Of a DNA stretch of 64,000 nucleotides, positions 33,732 through 42,712 are shown piece after piece. Within the stretch, counting starts at the first letter, position 1. Every line of letters starts with the position of its first letter. The position numbers were made by a program, and so were the translations under genes. The stretch is from positions 322,635 to 386,634 of the forward strand of contig NZ_KB899661.1 in assembly GCF_000378385.1 (NCBI RefSeq), in the 5' to 3' direction. The notes under the pieces are model-generated. The model ran no database searches, was not told the DNA's origin, and was given only the letters and a program-made list of their open reading frames with translations. This stretch comes from Paenibacillus daejeonensis DSM 15491. Lineage in GTDB: Bacteria; Bacillota; Bacilli; Paenibacillales; Paenibacillaceae.

Positions 33732-34802
33732 CTAGAGCTCGATGAGCACCTTCAACTCCTCCATCTTGCTCTTGGCTAGCGGGATTCGGGAGTGTTGTTC
33801 ATCACCCAGCACCAGACTGTAGCTGTTGCGGCTCCATACAATAAGCTCCGTGATGGCGGCCAGGTTCACAATATACGAGCGGTGACAGCGAAAAAAACGG
33901 TACGGCTGCAGCTTGACCTCCAGCTCTGCTAGCGTCCAGGCACAGACGAAGCTGCCAAGCTTGGTATATAGATGGGTCTGGCCCTCATTGCTCTCGACCA
34001 CATAAATATCAAGCGGATCGATGAAAAGATACTTGTCCTCGGTTTTCACCATAAGCCTGGCCGGCAGCGGCAGTGCCGTCTGGCTCGTCAGTGGTGCTGT
34101 TCCCTGTTCGGCGACCGCCTCTTCCAGCGCCTCGGTACCAGGGAGCTCCGCTTCCTCCGGCTCGGCTGTCTCTTGGACGGAGACCGGCACAAAGCGGTTA
34201 TCTGACAGCCGGAAGATGCGGCTCGAGATGGACAGCGATTGCTCTAGCGTGGAACAGGTGATCAGCAACGTCTTGCCCCGGGCGATCAACTCTGCAATCA
34301 TCCGCCGAACGATCATACTGCTGCCCAGGTCCAGTTGCTGCTCCGGTTCTTCCCAGATGATCAGCTCAGGATCATGGAGCAGACTTCTGGCGAAGCCAAG
34401 CAGCCGCTGCTCGGAGGGGCTCAGGCGGGATATCCGCACTTGCGCCTTCTGTGCCAGTCCGAATCGCTCCATTAGTTCCTTCAGCGGCGGACGGCACCCA
34501 TATAGCTCTGCCCAGAACGCAAGGTATTCTCTAACCTTGAGCCGCTGGTATTGTCCTTCGTCCAGGGCGCACAGCCCCGTCTGTCTGGCGGTAGCCTGAT
34601 TCGTAAGCGTCAGCTGCTCGCCTTTGTAGTACACACGGCAGAGCGTGTCCTTGTCCTTGCCGACGAAGGAGAGCACGAGCGAGCGACCGACCTCATGGTT
34701 ACACTGGATGACTGTACACTGTCCGGCAGCCAGCTCGATCGCACGGCTGCTGGCCTCTTGCTGAAGCTCAGGATCTATAGGCATGGTTTGTATCGTTTGC
34801 AT
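33732..34802 (-). CDS. LytTR regulator fused to a degenerate ABC ATPase domain
   Basis: This 356-residue fusion has residues about 20-215 that keep the outline of an ABC ATPase: a region like the signature (RLSPSEQRLLGFARSLLHDP, 126-145) and Walker B (ELIIWEEPEQQLD, 146-158). Walker A, however, has decayed to CNHEVGRSL (34-42) without the GxGK(S/T) lysine, so ATP binding is doubtful. A linker (about 215-250, Glu-rich) leads to a LytTR DNA-binding domain (about 255-356: FIDPLDIYVVESNEGQTHLY, then YRFFRCHRSYIVNL). It is the first gene of the exporter operon. The ATPase-like part may sense the real transporter by docking to it; that is inference. GGAGGG lies 9 bases before the ATG. Confidence 0.85.
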   Translation of the reverse strand: MQTIQTMPIDPELQQEASSRAIELAAGQCTVIQCNHEVGRSLVLSFVGKDKDTLCRVYYKGEQLTLTNQATARQTGLCALDEGQYQRLKVREYLAFWAELYGCRPPLKELMERFGLAQKAQVRISRLSPSEQRLLGFARSLLHDPELIIWEEPEQQLDLGSSMIVRRMIAELIARGKTLLITCSTLEQSLSISSRIFRLSDNRFVPVSVQETAEPEEAELPGTEALEEAVAEQGTAPLTSQTALPLPARLMVKTEDKYLFIDPLDIYVVESNEGQTHLYTKLGSFVCAWTLAELEVKLQPYRFFRCHRSYIVNLAAITELIVWSRNSYSLVLGDEQHSRIPLAKSKMEELKVLIEL

Positions 34803-34893
34803 GGCTTGTTACCCTCCCCGTAGATGACGAAGTAGTCATTAAATTTTCTCACACTGGAAAGGATTTGAAAATATGCTCCGCTCGATAAACAGC

Positions 34894-34936
34894 AAAAATC
34901 CGGTCCTACTGCGGGAGGCAGCAAAGTACCGGATTT
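34894..34936 (-). terminator. Terminator of the iron-siderophore operon
   Basis: AAATCCGGT (34896-34904) pairs with ACCGGATTT (34928-34936). The minus strand continues TTTTTGCTG just past the ATPase stop. Confidence 0.85.
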
Positions 34937-34939
34937 CGT

Positions 34940-35761
34940 TTACCTGCTCAATACAGGTTCTCTCATATGATGCCGCCCAATCGGGATGACGCACGGCGAG
35001 CCAGAAACCGGGTCATCGATGACCGTGCACTCCAATCCAAACACATCCTGGATCAGCTGGCTCGTAATTACCTGCTGCGGCGGGCCTTCGGCGACAAGCT
35101 TGCCCTCCTGAAGCGCATAGATGTAATCGGCGTACCGGGCAGACAAGTTGATGTCGTGCAGCACCATAACGATGGTCGTGCCCTGCTTGCGGTTGATATC
35201 GGTCAGCAGGTCGAGGATCTCCACCTGATATGCGATATCCAGAAAGGTCGTCGGTTCGTCCAGAAACAGAATGTCGGTTTCCTGCGCCAGCGCCATGGCA
35301 ATCCACACCCGCTGGCGTTGACCGCCGGACAGCTCATCCATCGGGACATTGGCGAATTCAGTAATGCGCATCAGGTCCATCGCCTCCCCGACGGCCTCAT
35401 AGTCCCTCTTGCTCCATCCCCCCAGCATGGATTGGTGGGGAAACCGCCCTCTGCCGATCAGGTCCGCCACCGTTATCCCCTCCGGCACAATCGGCGATTG
35501 GGGAAGCAAGCCTACGGTCCGCGCCAGCTGTTTGGGCGGGATTTTGCCAATGGGCTTGCCATCGAGGGTAATGCTGCCGGATGCGGGCTTGATCAGCTTG
35601 GCTAATGTCTTGAGGAGAGTGGATTTGCCGCAGCCATTGGAGCCGATCAGAACACTGATCTGGTTGCTCGGAATCGCAAGATCTACACCATGAATAATCG
35701 TCTTGCCCTCGTAACCAGAGACCAGCTTGTCGGCGCAAAATTGATGTGCAGGTTTCATCAC
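34940..35761 (-). CDS. Fe(III)-siderophore ABC importer ATPase (FecE/FhuC type)
   Basis: This ATPase of 273 residues drives ferric siderophore uptake. Walker A is GSNGCGKST (40-48), the signature is LSGGQRQRVWIAMALAQE near 141, Walker B is DILFLDEPTTFLD, and a switch His follows in MVLHDINLSARYAD. The start overlaps the stop of the permease gene by 4 bases. It is the last gene of a four-gene Fur-controlled operon. Confidence 0.92.
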   Translation of the reverse strand: MMKPAHQFCADKLVSGYEGKTIIHGVDLAIPSNQISVLIGSNGCGKSTLLKTLAKLIKPASGSITLDGKPIGKIPPKQLARTVGLLPQSPIVPEGITVADLIGRGRFPHQSMLGGWSKRDYEAVGEAMDLMRITEFANVPMDELSGGQRQRVWIAMALAQETDILFLDEPTTFLDIAYQVEILDLLTDINRKQGTTIVMVLHDINLSARYADYIYALQEGKLVAEGPPQQVITSQLIQDVFGLECTVIDDPVSGSPCVIPIGRHHMREPVLSR

Positions 35762-36789
35762 AATTCTCCTTTTCGATTCATTCGGACAAGCAAGAGGATC
35801 AGGTAAGGCGCGCCCAGCAATCCGGTAATGACGCCTACAGGGTACTTGTAGGTGAAGGCAAATTGCCCGATCAGGTCAGCCCCTAGTACGAGGACTACCC
35901 CGACCAGACCTGCCGGCAGAAGCCCCGACAAGCTGGTGCCTACTAACCGCTTCGCTATCGGCCCCGCCAAGAAGGATACAAAGGCGATCGGGCCTGTAAT
36001 CGAGGTGGCGATGGCGATCATTGTTACTGAACTCAGGATCAGAATAAGGCGGGTCTGATCCGTACGTACACCCAGCGTCGTGGACATCTGCTCGCCCAGC
36101 TCTAGCAGGCTAAGGCGTTTACCCATGATGACAAGAATGGGCGTAAGCACCAGCACGGCAATGATAAGCGGCGGCAGCTCGGATAGCTTGGAGCCGTTGA
36201 GACTGCCTGCCAGCCATCGGATGGCGGCTGGGATGTTCTGCTGTGAGGTTGTCAGCAGCAGGTATGAAATGAAGGCGTCAAGCATCGCCTGGATGCCGAT
36301 GCCGACAATGATAAGCCTCCCGATGGAGAAGGTCTTGCCCCGCGAGAGCAGGTAGATCACCGTAACGGTCGCTAGCCCGGCAACGACGGAGGCAATAGAG
36401 ATCACCGAGTTATTGGCTTGAAGCACCGTAATGCAGAATACAGCGGCAGCGCTGGAGCCCGACGTTATCCCCATGACGTTAGGGTTGGCAAGCGGGTTGC
36501 GCAGCATTGTCTGGAAGGTGTATCCCGCCACGCCGAAGGCAAAACCGGCGAATAAACCAGCAACCATTCTCGGCAAACGGACCGTATTCACAGCAAACGA
36601 GGCCCCTTCCACGGTCTCGCCCATCAGGACACGCCAGATGACGTGTGCCGGATAGATGGTATTGCCAAGCAGTAGCATCGCGCAGCACAGGGCAAGGGCA
36701 AGCGCTCCGAGCAGGCTCGTGGCCAAGAGCCAGCGGCGGCGGCGCTGTCGACGTCCTTGTTTAATTATAGCTATCGTGTCATTTTTCAT
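35758..36789 (-). CDS. FecCD-family siderophore permease 2
   Basis: This membrane permease of 343 residues has about ten helices of the BtuC/FecD fold. It contains the family segments VNTVRLPRMVAGLFAGFAFG (about 49-68), TFQTMLRNPLANPNVMGITS (about 71-90) and GPIAFVSFLAGPIAKRLVG (about 270). It starts with an overlap of 4 bases with the preceding permease gene, and the two are expected to form a heterodimer. No other function is likely given the neighbours. Confidence 0.92.
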   Translation of the reverse strand: MKNDTIAIIKQGRRQRRRRWLLATSLLGALALALCCAMLLLGNTIYPAHVIWRVLMGETVEGASFAVNTVRLPRMVAGLFAGFAFGVAGYTFQTMLRNPLANPNVMGITSGSSAAAVFCITVLQANNSVISIASVVAGLATVTVIYLLSRGKTFSIGRLIIVGIGIQAMLDAFISYLLLTTSQQNIPAAIRWLAGSLNGSKLSELPPLIIAVLVLTPILVIMGKRLSLLELGEQMSTTLGVRTDQTRLILILSSVTMIAIATSITGPIAFVSFLAGPIAKRLVGTSLSGLLPAGLVGVVLVLGADLIGQFAFTYKYPVGVITGLLGAPYLILLLVRMNRKGEL

Positions 36790-37811
36790 AGTGAACGCAC
36801 TTTCGATTTAATGGCTAGCAGGATAAGAATGGGGGCACCGATAAAGGCCGTCACGACGCCCACCTCCAGTTCTCCAGGGCTGCCGATGAGCCGTCCCGCC
36901 ACATCCGAGAAGGTTAGTATTATAGCACCCGCCAACGCAGACAGCGGAATGACTACGCGCAGATCCGGACCAATCAACAAGCGGACGGCATGCGTGGCCA
37001 GCAGGCCGATAAAACCAATCGGTCCCGCCAGAGCGGTGGCTGCGCCGCACAACAGGACGCCAGCGAGGGAGGCCGTGAGCCGAATCGTCTTGGTCCGGAC
37101 GCCAAGTCCCTTGGCCGTGTCATCGCCGAGCGCAAGCGCATTGAGCGCGGGGGATGCCAGGAATCCGATGCTCAAACCAACAATGAGAAACGGCAGAAAC
37201 GTGGTCACCGCACCCCAGCTTCCCGCACCAACACTCCCAACCTGCCAGAACCGGAATTGATCCATGACATGCGAGCGGGGAATCAGTACGGCCGTCACCA
37301 GCGAGGACAACGCGGCGCTGGTCGCGGCCCCTGCAAGTACAAGCTTGATTGGGGTAGCCCCGCCTCGTCCCAGCGATCCGATGCCGAAGACGAAGACTGC
37401 GGTAAGTGCAGCTCCCGCCATGGCCAGCCAGATGGATTGGCCAGGAGAATTAATTTGCAGAAAAGCCATCCCGAGAACGACAAACAAGGCTGCCCCGGTA
37501 TTCACGCCCAAGATACTGGGATCGGCAAGCGGGTTGCGCGTCACCGATTGCATGAGCGCACCGGACACACCAAGGGCCGCCCCGCACAACAGACTAAAGA
37601 CGGTCCGTGAGATTCGCTTCCGGACAATGTTCGCCCCATAGCTATCCGCCTCTGGACGGAACAAGCCGTCCATCAGCTCCTGCAAGCTGGTGACGCGGGA
37701 GCCCAGCGTTAGCGAGGCTACCACACAACCAACAAGCAGAAGCAGACAGATGGCTAGAATGAGAGGAAAGGTCCGGTGAACCGCGTATGGCGGGACCGTC
37801 CGATTATTCAT
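36786..37811 (-). CDS. FecCD-family siderophore permease 1
   Basis: The partner permease of 341 residues carries the same hallmark segments: ALMQSVTRNPLADPSILGVN near 80-99 and GPIGFIGLLATHAVRLLIGP near 265. The start is set at ATG 37811, which overlaps the binding-protein stop by 8 bases, rather than at upstream in-frame codons lying inside the binding-protein gene. The ribosome site is weak, in keeping with translational coupling. Confidence 0.9.
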   Translation of the reverse strand: MNNRTVPPYAVHRTFPLILAICLLLLVGCVVASLTLGSRVTSLQELMDGLFRPEADSYGANIVRKRISRTVFSLLCGAALGVSGALMQSVTRNPLADPSILGVNTGAALFVVLGMAFLQINSPGQSIWLAMAGAALTAVFVFGIGSLGRGGATPIKLVLAGAATSAALSSLVTAVLIPRSHVMDQFRFWQVGSVGAGSWGAVTTFLPFLIVGLSIGFLASPALNALALGDDTAKGLGVRTKTIRLTASLAGVLLCGAATALAGPIGFIGLLATHAVRLLIGPDLRVVIPLSALAGAIILTFSDVAGRLIGSPGELEVGVVTAFIGAPILILLAIKSKVRSL

Positions 37812-38913
37812 TTGATTTGTTGATCGCCTCTCCGAGCATCTCCAGATACTCATCGATGGTGTAAGCAATGGAGAGCGGGTTTGGTGTTCCTGCAGCTACC
37901 AGTGGGGAATCACTGTCGATGAAGGCAACGGCGCCTTTTTCAATCGCAGGAATCTTGCCCAGCAGGGAATCGGCTTGCAGCGTTTCAAGCAATGCGGCAT
38001 TGCCGTAACCAACGATCAGGTCGGCGTCAAACAGATTTTCAGCGTTCTCTGCACTCAGCTGCAGGGAGTATGCTGTCGGATCAGTGATCTGCGCAGAGAT
38101 ACTCTCTGGAATCTCAAGTCCAAGTTCCTGCAGGAAGGCTACGCGGGAATCCACTGGCGTATAGATGTGCAGCTTGGACAAATCGTCAGCGCTGAAGTTT
38201 ACCCAGACGACCTTTTTGCCATCCAGCTGTGGATAGTCAGCCAGTTTCTCCTGAAGCATCTCTTCCGTTTCCTTGATCAACTGGTCGCCTTCTTCAGCCA
38301 TGCCCATGCCTGCTGCATTCAGCTGAACCTGTTCGCGCCACGTTGTCGTCCACGGGGATACCGGATACGCTACGGTAGGCGCGATCTGGGACAGGGTCTC
38401 GTAGTCTTCTGCAGAAATACCAGAGTAGGCAGCGAGAATGACGTCGGGATTCGCATCATTGATTGCTTCAAAGTCCAGACCGTCGGTGTCCATGAAGACG
38501 TTAGGGTCGGTTACGCCCAGCTCATCGAGCTTCTCCTTGGTCCAAGGCAGCAGTCCGCTGTCATCTTGTACGCCGAAGTTGGCAGCAGAGAAGCCTACAG
38601 GCACGACGCCCATAGCAAGCGCTACGTCATGGTTGGCCCATTGAATCGTAACGATACGCTCAGGCTTGCTCTCAAGTGTAGCTTCTCCAAGTGCGTGCTT
38701 GATGACGATAGGGTACTCGGTAGTGTCGGCATCTGCAGCGCCGGTGGTGTCGTTGGCGGCATTACCGTTCGCGTTCGTATTGGTCTCTGTCTCGGCAGGC
38801 GGGTCTGCAGGTGCAGGCTCATTCGATTGACCGCCGCAAGCAGCGAGGACGAGCATAATGGCAATAAGCATCAGGAGCATTTTAAGCGACTTGCTGGATT
38901 GTTGAAAGTTCAT
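37804..38913 (-). CDS. Iron-siderophore binding lipoprotein
   Basis: The solute-binding protein of the importer is about 369 residues, with lipobox LAAC (MLLMLIAIMLVLAACGG). The body has the class III (FhuD/FepB) two-lobe helical-backbone build: PERIVTIQWANHDVALAMGV in the first lobe and NLFDADLIVGYGNAALLETL in the second. ATG at 38913 was chosen because AAAGGG lies 7 bases upstream; another ATG two codons earlier is too close to it. It is the first gene of the operon behind a strong promoter and a Fur box. Confidence 0.9.
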   Translation of the reverse strand: MNFQQSSKSLKMLLMLIAIMLVLAACGGQSNEPAPADPPAETETNTNANGNAANDTTGAADADTTEYPIVIKHALGEATLESKPERIVTIQWANHDVALAMGVVPVGFSAANFGVQDDSGLLPWTKEKLDELGVTDPNVFMDTDGLDFEAINDANPDVILAAYSGISAEDYETLSQIAPTVAYPVSPWTTTWREQVQLNAAGMGMAEEGDQLIKETEEMLQEKLADYPQLDGKKVVWVNFSADDLSKLHIYTPVDSRVAFLQELGLEIPESISAQITDPTAYSLQLSAENAENLFDADLIVGYGNAALLETLQADSLLGKIPAIEKGAVAFIDSDSPLVAAGTPNPLSIAYTIDEYLEMLGEAINKSNE

Positions 38914-39060
38914 GTTCATACCCTTTCTTGAGTTAAAATGGTTTCTCTCTCTTTGTCTGTGTGTCTCTGGAGCTTCTTTACACGCGTTACTGTGTCTTTT
39001 TTGTTCTCCAGACTGTGTCTCTGCGTTCGAACTTCTATGTTTCTGTGTTCGCACCACTGT

Positions 39061-39079
39061 GATAATGATTATCATCGTC
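39061..39079. promoter_or_regulatory. Fur box
   Basis: GATAATGATTATCATCGTC matches the 19-bp Fur consensus GATAATGATAATCATTATC at 15 of 19 positions, including a full GATAATGATTATCATC dyad. It lies just downstream of the -10 of the siderophore operon promoter, where iron-loaded Fur would block transcription. Confidence 0.85.
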
Positions 39080-39092
39080 AAGTCTATTGAGA

Positions 39093-39122
39093 ATTATATA
39101 GTGTTCTTTCGTAGGCTGTCAA
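39093..39122 (-). promoter_or_regulatory. Sigma-A promoter of the siderophore operon
   Basis: On the minus strand TTGACA (39117-39122) and TATAAT (39093-39098), both perfect, are 18 bases apart. The transcript would have a pyrimidine-rich leader of roughly 170 bases (38914-39085) in which I see no gene. Confidence 0.85.
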
Positions 39123-39166
39123 CCAAAAAGAAAAAGTAGCTTGGGGCGGCGGTGCTATGGCGGTGC

Positions 39167-39198
39167 TATAGAGGAATGGTGCGTTAAAGCAGGCGGCT
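39167..39198 (+). repeat. Array D-type unit at the border of the compound array
   Basis: CTATAGAGGAATGGTGCGTT followed by AAAGCAGGCGGC resembles the TAGAGGAACAAAGGTGCGTT unit of array D with a short deletion. It marks the left edge of the 39.2-40.8 kb repeat block. Confidence 0.55.
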
Positions 39199-39232
39199 CC
39201 CGAGATCAAGGCGCTGCAGAGGACAACGGTGT

Positions 39233-39610
39233 TTTAGAGGTGGCTGAGCAGGCTGTGTCGGGGGCTGCAAGTATAGATAGTTTACTTAGAGGTGACTGCG
39301 ATGGCCTCGGCGGGGGCTGCAAGTATAGATAGTTTACTTGGAGGTGGCTGCGCTGGCTGCGGCGGGGGCTGCAAGTATAGATCGTTTACTTAGAGGTGAC
39401 TGCGGCGGCTGCGGCGGGGGCTGCAAGTATAGATAGTTTATTTAGAGGCGGCTGCGGCGGCCTCGGCGGTGACTGCAAGTATAGATAGTTTACTTAGAGG
39501 TGACTGCGGCGGCCTCGGCGAGGGCTGCAAGTATAGATAGTTTACTTAGAGGTGGCTACGACGTCCTCGGCGAGGGCTGCAAGTATAGATAGTTTACTTA
39601 GAGGTGGCTC
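39233..39610. repeat. 52-bp tandem array B1
   Basis: GCAAGTATAGATAGTTTACT-type units begin at 39267, 39319, 39371, 39423, 39475, 39527 and 39579, each exactly 52 bp apart, after a partial first copy. Units differ by a few substitutions (GCGGCGGCCTCGG, GCGCTGGCTGCGG). The last unit grades into array B2. Confidence 0.9.
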
Positions 39611-39960
39611 CGTCGCGGCTGATCGCGCTCTAACGAAAGAAACTTGCCTTAGAGATGGCTCTGACGCAGCTGCCAGCGCTCCAACGAAAGAAATTTGCCT
39701 TAGAGACAGCTACGACGCAGCTACCAGCGCTCCAACGAAAGAAACTTGCCTTAGAGATGGATACGACCCAGCTACCGGCGCTCCAACGAAAGAAACTTGC
39801 CTTAGAGACAGCTACGACCCAGCTGCCAGCGCTCCAACGAAAGAAATTTGCCTTAGAGACAGCTACGACCCAGCTGCTAGCGCTCCCACGAAAGATATTT
39901 GCCTTAGAGCAGACCGCCCCGCGACCAAGGTGCTGCAGAGAGAGAAAGGTACACCCTAAG
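39611..39960. repeat. 51-bp tandem array B2
   Basis: TTGCCTTAGAGA marks units at 39644, 39695, 39746, 39797, 39848 and 39899, all 51 bp apart. TTAGAGAYRGCTACGACSCA aligns with TTAGAGGTGGCTACGACGTC of array B1, so the arrays share origin. Because 51 is divisible by three, the frame stays open and gives a 17-residue repeat (such as RDSYDPAASAPTKEICL); I do not consider it a gene. Confidence 0.9.
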
Positions 39961-39965
39961 AGCCA

Positions 39966-40790
39966 CACGGCCAAAGTAACTTTTTATCCCTGGTTGCACC
40001 CGCACGTCGACTTTTGCTCGATCCAAGTAACTTTTTACCTCTGGTTGCACCCGCACGCCGACTTTCAATCGATCCAAGTAACCTTTTACCTCTGATTGCA
40101 CCCGCAGGCCCACTTCCGCTCGATCCAAGTAACCTTTTACCTCTGGTTGACCCGCACGCCCACTTTTGCTCGATCCAAGTAACTTTTTACCCCTGGTTAC
40201 ACCCGCACGCCCACTTTTGCTCGATCCAAGTAACTTTTTACCCCTGGTTACACCCTCACGCCCACTTTTGCTCGATCCAAGTAACCTTTTACCTCTGATT
40301 GCACCCGCACGCCCACTTCCGCTCGATCCAAGTAACCTTTTACCTCTGGTTGCACCCGCACGCCCACTTTTGCTCGATCCAAGTAACTTTTTACCCCTGG
40401 TTACACCCGCACGCCCACTTTTGCTCGATCCAAGTAACCTTTTACCTCTGATTGCACCCGCACGCCCACTTCCGCTCGATCCAAGTAACCTTTTACCTCT
40501 GATTGCACACGCAGGCTCACTTCCGCTTGATCCAAGTAACCTTTTACCCCTGGTTGCACCTGCACGCCCACTTCCGCTTGATCCAAGTAACCTTTTACCT
40601 CTGGTTGCACCCGCTCGTCCACTTTCGCTCGATCCAAGTAACCTTTTACCCCTGGTTGCGCTCGCACGCCGAATTCCGCTCGATCCAAGTAACCTTTTAC
40701 CCCTGGTTACACCCGCACGTCCACTTTAAATCGATCCAAGTAACCTTTTACCTCTGAATGTGCTCGGACACCTACTCCACCCACTCCTAC
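39966..40790. repeat. 51-bp tandem array C, 16 copies
   Basis: CTCGATCCAAGTAACTTTTT-type units have their GTAAC at 39976, 40027, 40078, 40129, 40179, 40230 and on to 40740: sixteen copies, fourteen intervals of 51 and one of 50. The open frame it creates (17-residue LDPSNLLPLVAPARPL-type repeat) lacks a convincing start and is judged non-coding. The array ends about 90 bases from the catalase terminator. Confidence 0.92.
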
Positions 40791-40881
40791 TCCTACTAGA
40801 TCGCCTGGTTACGCCCGGACACGCCATTCTTCCAACAGGGTCCAGCGAATAGGCATGCGGGTAAGGAGGCAACGTGCATAC

Positions 40882-40916
40882 AAAAAAGGGATGCTCACGA
40901 ACGGCACCCCTTGCTA
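40882..40916 (-). terminator. Terminator of the catalase gene
   Basis: On the minus strand AAGGGGTGC and GCATCCCTT form a stem with one mismatch around a 9-base loop, followed by TTTTTG. Confidence 0.75.
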
Positions 40917-40936
40917 CTCACAACTCTACCTATCTC

Positions 40937-42589
40937 TTAATACGGATCCGCCGGATGACCCTCGCGCACGGCGTCGTCCGCTGCTTGGTTGGCAGCCAAG
41001 GTGCTAATCCCGTACTTGGACTTGCCTGCCTCGCGTCCCGGCACCTGGCTCTCCTGTTGCCCGCTGCCCATGGCTTCCAGCTTCGCCTGAATGCCTTCCT
41101 TCACACGACGCCCGTATTCCGCATCAGCTTGGGTGAAGTGATTGATCATGGCCTCTTGAATCGGAGCTGCACATACCGCCAGCGCAGCGGAGAGATTGCT
41201 GATCAGCTCATCCTGCTCCCATCCCTCCAGGCTGCGATAGGTATGCCCGGCTTGGCCATAATTGTTGGGCCGGTCGATCGGCTCGCTCATCACCGCAGCG
41301 TTGTACATCGGGCGATGCGGCGGCCGCTCCGACCTGTCTGCTTCGTGCAGGCCACCCAGCGTAGACGGCTCGTAGTTGATATGCGGGTTGGCACCAGCCT
41401 CCGCCGGATCGCGGAAATCCATCTGGCCCCGGTGCTGGTTCGTATGGACCGGCGCTTTGGGCGCATTGACCGGCAGCTTCAGATAGTTGGCCCCTACGCG
41501 ATAGCGCTGGGTATCCGAATACGAGAAGGTGCGGCCTTGCAGCATTTTGTCATCCGAGAAATCCATACCGTCCACGAGTACTCCCGTCCCAAAGGCCGCT
41601 TGCTCGATCTCCGCATGGTAGTCAACCGGATTGCGGTCGAGCACCATCTTGCCTACTGGCAACCATGGGAACTGCTCTTCCGGCCACAGCTTGGTGTCAT
41701 CCAGCGGATCAAAATCAAGCTCCTCATGGTAATCATCCGACATGATCTGGACGAACAATTCCCACTCCGGATAGTCGCCGTCCCGAATGGCTTCATAGAG
41801 ATCCTGCGTCGCATGACTGACATTCTTGGCCTGAATGGCATCCGCCTCGTCCTGCGTCAGGTTGCGGATGCCCTGCCTCGGCTCCCAATGGTATTTCACC
41901 AGTACAGCTTCGCCCTTATCGTTGACCCACTTGTACGTATTCACACCGGAACCCTGCATATGGCGGTAAGTGGCGGGGATGCCCCACGGTGAAAACAGAA
42001 ACGTAATCATATGCGTCGCTTCCGGTGTACGGGAGACAAAATCAAACATCCGCTCCGGGTTGGCCACATTCGACGCCGGGTCCACCTTGAACGCATGAAT
42101 CATGTCCGGGAACTTCATGGCGTCGCGGATGAAGAAGATCTTCAGATTGTTGCCCACCAGATCCCAGTTACCTTCCTCGGTATACATCTTCACTGCGAAC
42201 CCACGCGGGTCACGGGCCGTCTCCGGGGAGTCCTTCGCACCTGCGACTGTGGAGAAGCGCACCATGAGCGGGGTCTGCTTGCCGGCGCCGGAGAACACTT
42301 TGGAGCGGGTGTATTTTTCTACAGGCTCGTCACCGACCTTGCCATACGTCTCGAAGTAGCCAAATGCGCCCGCCCCTCTCGCATGAACCACCCGTTCCGG
42401 CACCTCTTCGCGGTCGAAATGGGAGATTTTCTCGATAAAATGATAGTTCTCCAGCGTCGCTGGCCCCCGGTTGCCAACGGTGCGGATATTCTGGTTATCG
42501 GGCACGGGATGGCCCTGCCGCGTTGTGAGTGTCTTCCGGTCTTTTGCCTGACTGTCCGATGTAGGCTGCTGATCCTGATGGTCTGCCAC
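40937..42589 (-). CDS. Heme catalase
   Basis: This monofunctional catalase of 550 residues decomposes hydrogen peroxide. The catalytic His lies in [14 protein letters not shown] near residue 67, the distal Asn region is [18 protein letters not shown], and the proximal heme Tyr is in [14 protein letters not shown] near 357. The size fits a small-subunit catalase with a modest C-terminal extension. The start is GTG at 42589 behind AGGAGGAGG. It is a single gene with its own terminator. I looked for a PerR box upstream and saw no good match. Confidence 0.93.
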   Translation of the reverse strand: MADHQDQQPTSDSQAKDRKTLTTRQGHPVPDNQNIRTVGNRGPATLENYHFIEKISHFDREEVPERVVHARGAGAFGYFETYGKVGDEPVEKYTRSKVFSGAGKQTPLMVRFSTVAGAKDSPETARDPRGFAVKMYTEEGNWDLVGNNLKIFFIRDAMKFPDMIHAFKVDPASNVANPERMFDFVSRTPEATHMITFLFSPWGIPATYRHMQGSGVNTYKWVNDKGEAVLVKYHWEPRQGIRNLTQDEADAIQAKNVSHATQDLYEAIRDGDYPEWELFVQIMSDDYHEELDFDPLDDTKLWPEEQFPWLPVGKMVLDRNPVDYHAEIEQAAFGTGVLVDGMDFSDDKMLQGRTFSYSDTQRYRVGANYLKLPVNAPKAPVHTNQHRGQMDFRDPAEAGANPHINYEPSTLGGLHEADRSERPPHRPMYNAAVMSEPIDRPNNYGQAGHTYRSLEGWEQDELISNLSAALAVCAAPIQEAMINHFTQADAEYGRRVKEGIQAKLEAMGSGQQESQVPGREAGKSKYGISTLAANQAADDAVREGHPADPY

Positions 42590-42659
42590 AATGATTCCTC
42601 CTCCTGATTAGTCAGCCTTACCCTTCCCATATTTTCCAATCCATATTCTTCTACGTACA

Positions 42660-42692
42660 CAAAAAAGCTCTCGGCATGTAATACCGAAAGCG
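42660..42692 (-). terminator. Terminator of the small GH16 gene
   Basis: On the minus strand GCTTTCGG pairs with CCGAGAGC (one mismatch) and is followed by TTTTTTG, 20 bases past the stop. Confidence 0.8.
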
Positions 42693-42712
42693 GATGATGC
42701 GCTTAAGTGGCG

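Noticed and set aside
39552-39959. 135-aa open frame with 17-residue repeats
   Set aside because: It is an artefact of a 51-bp tandem repeat, which stays open because 51 is a multiple of three. No ribosome site and no family resemblance.
40166-40729. 187-aa open frame of LDPSNLLPL-type repeats, and its relatives on both strands
   Set aside because: Open frames exist in several frames of the same array on both strands, which is what an in-frame minisatellite produces. None has a convincing start.
39160-40800. CRISPR array
   Set aside because: Units are contiguous 51-52-bp copies with no constant repeat and variable spacers, and no cas gene is near.
40937-42700. PerR box before the catalase gene
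   Set aside because: I looked for a TTATAATNATTATAA-like dyad upstream of the start and found none close enough to report.
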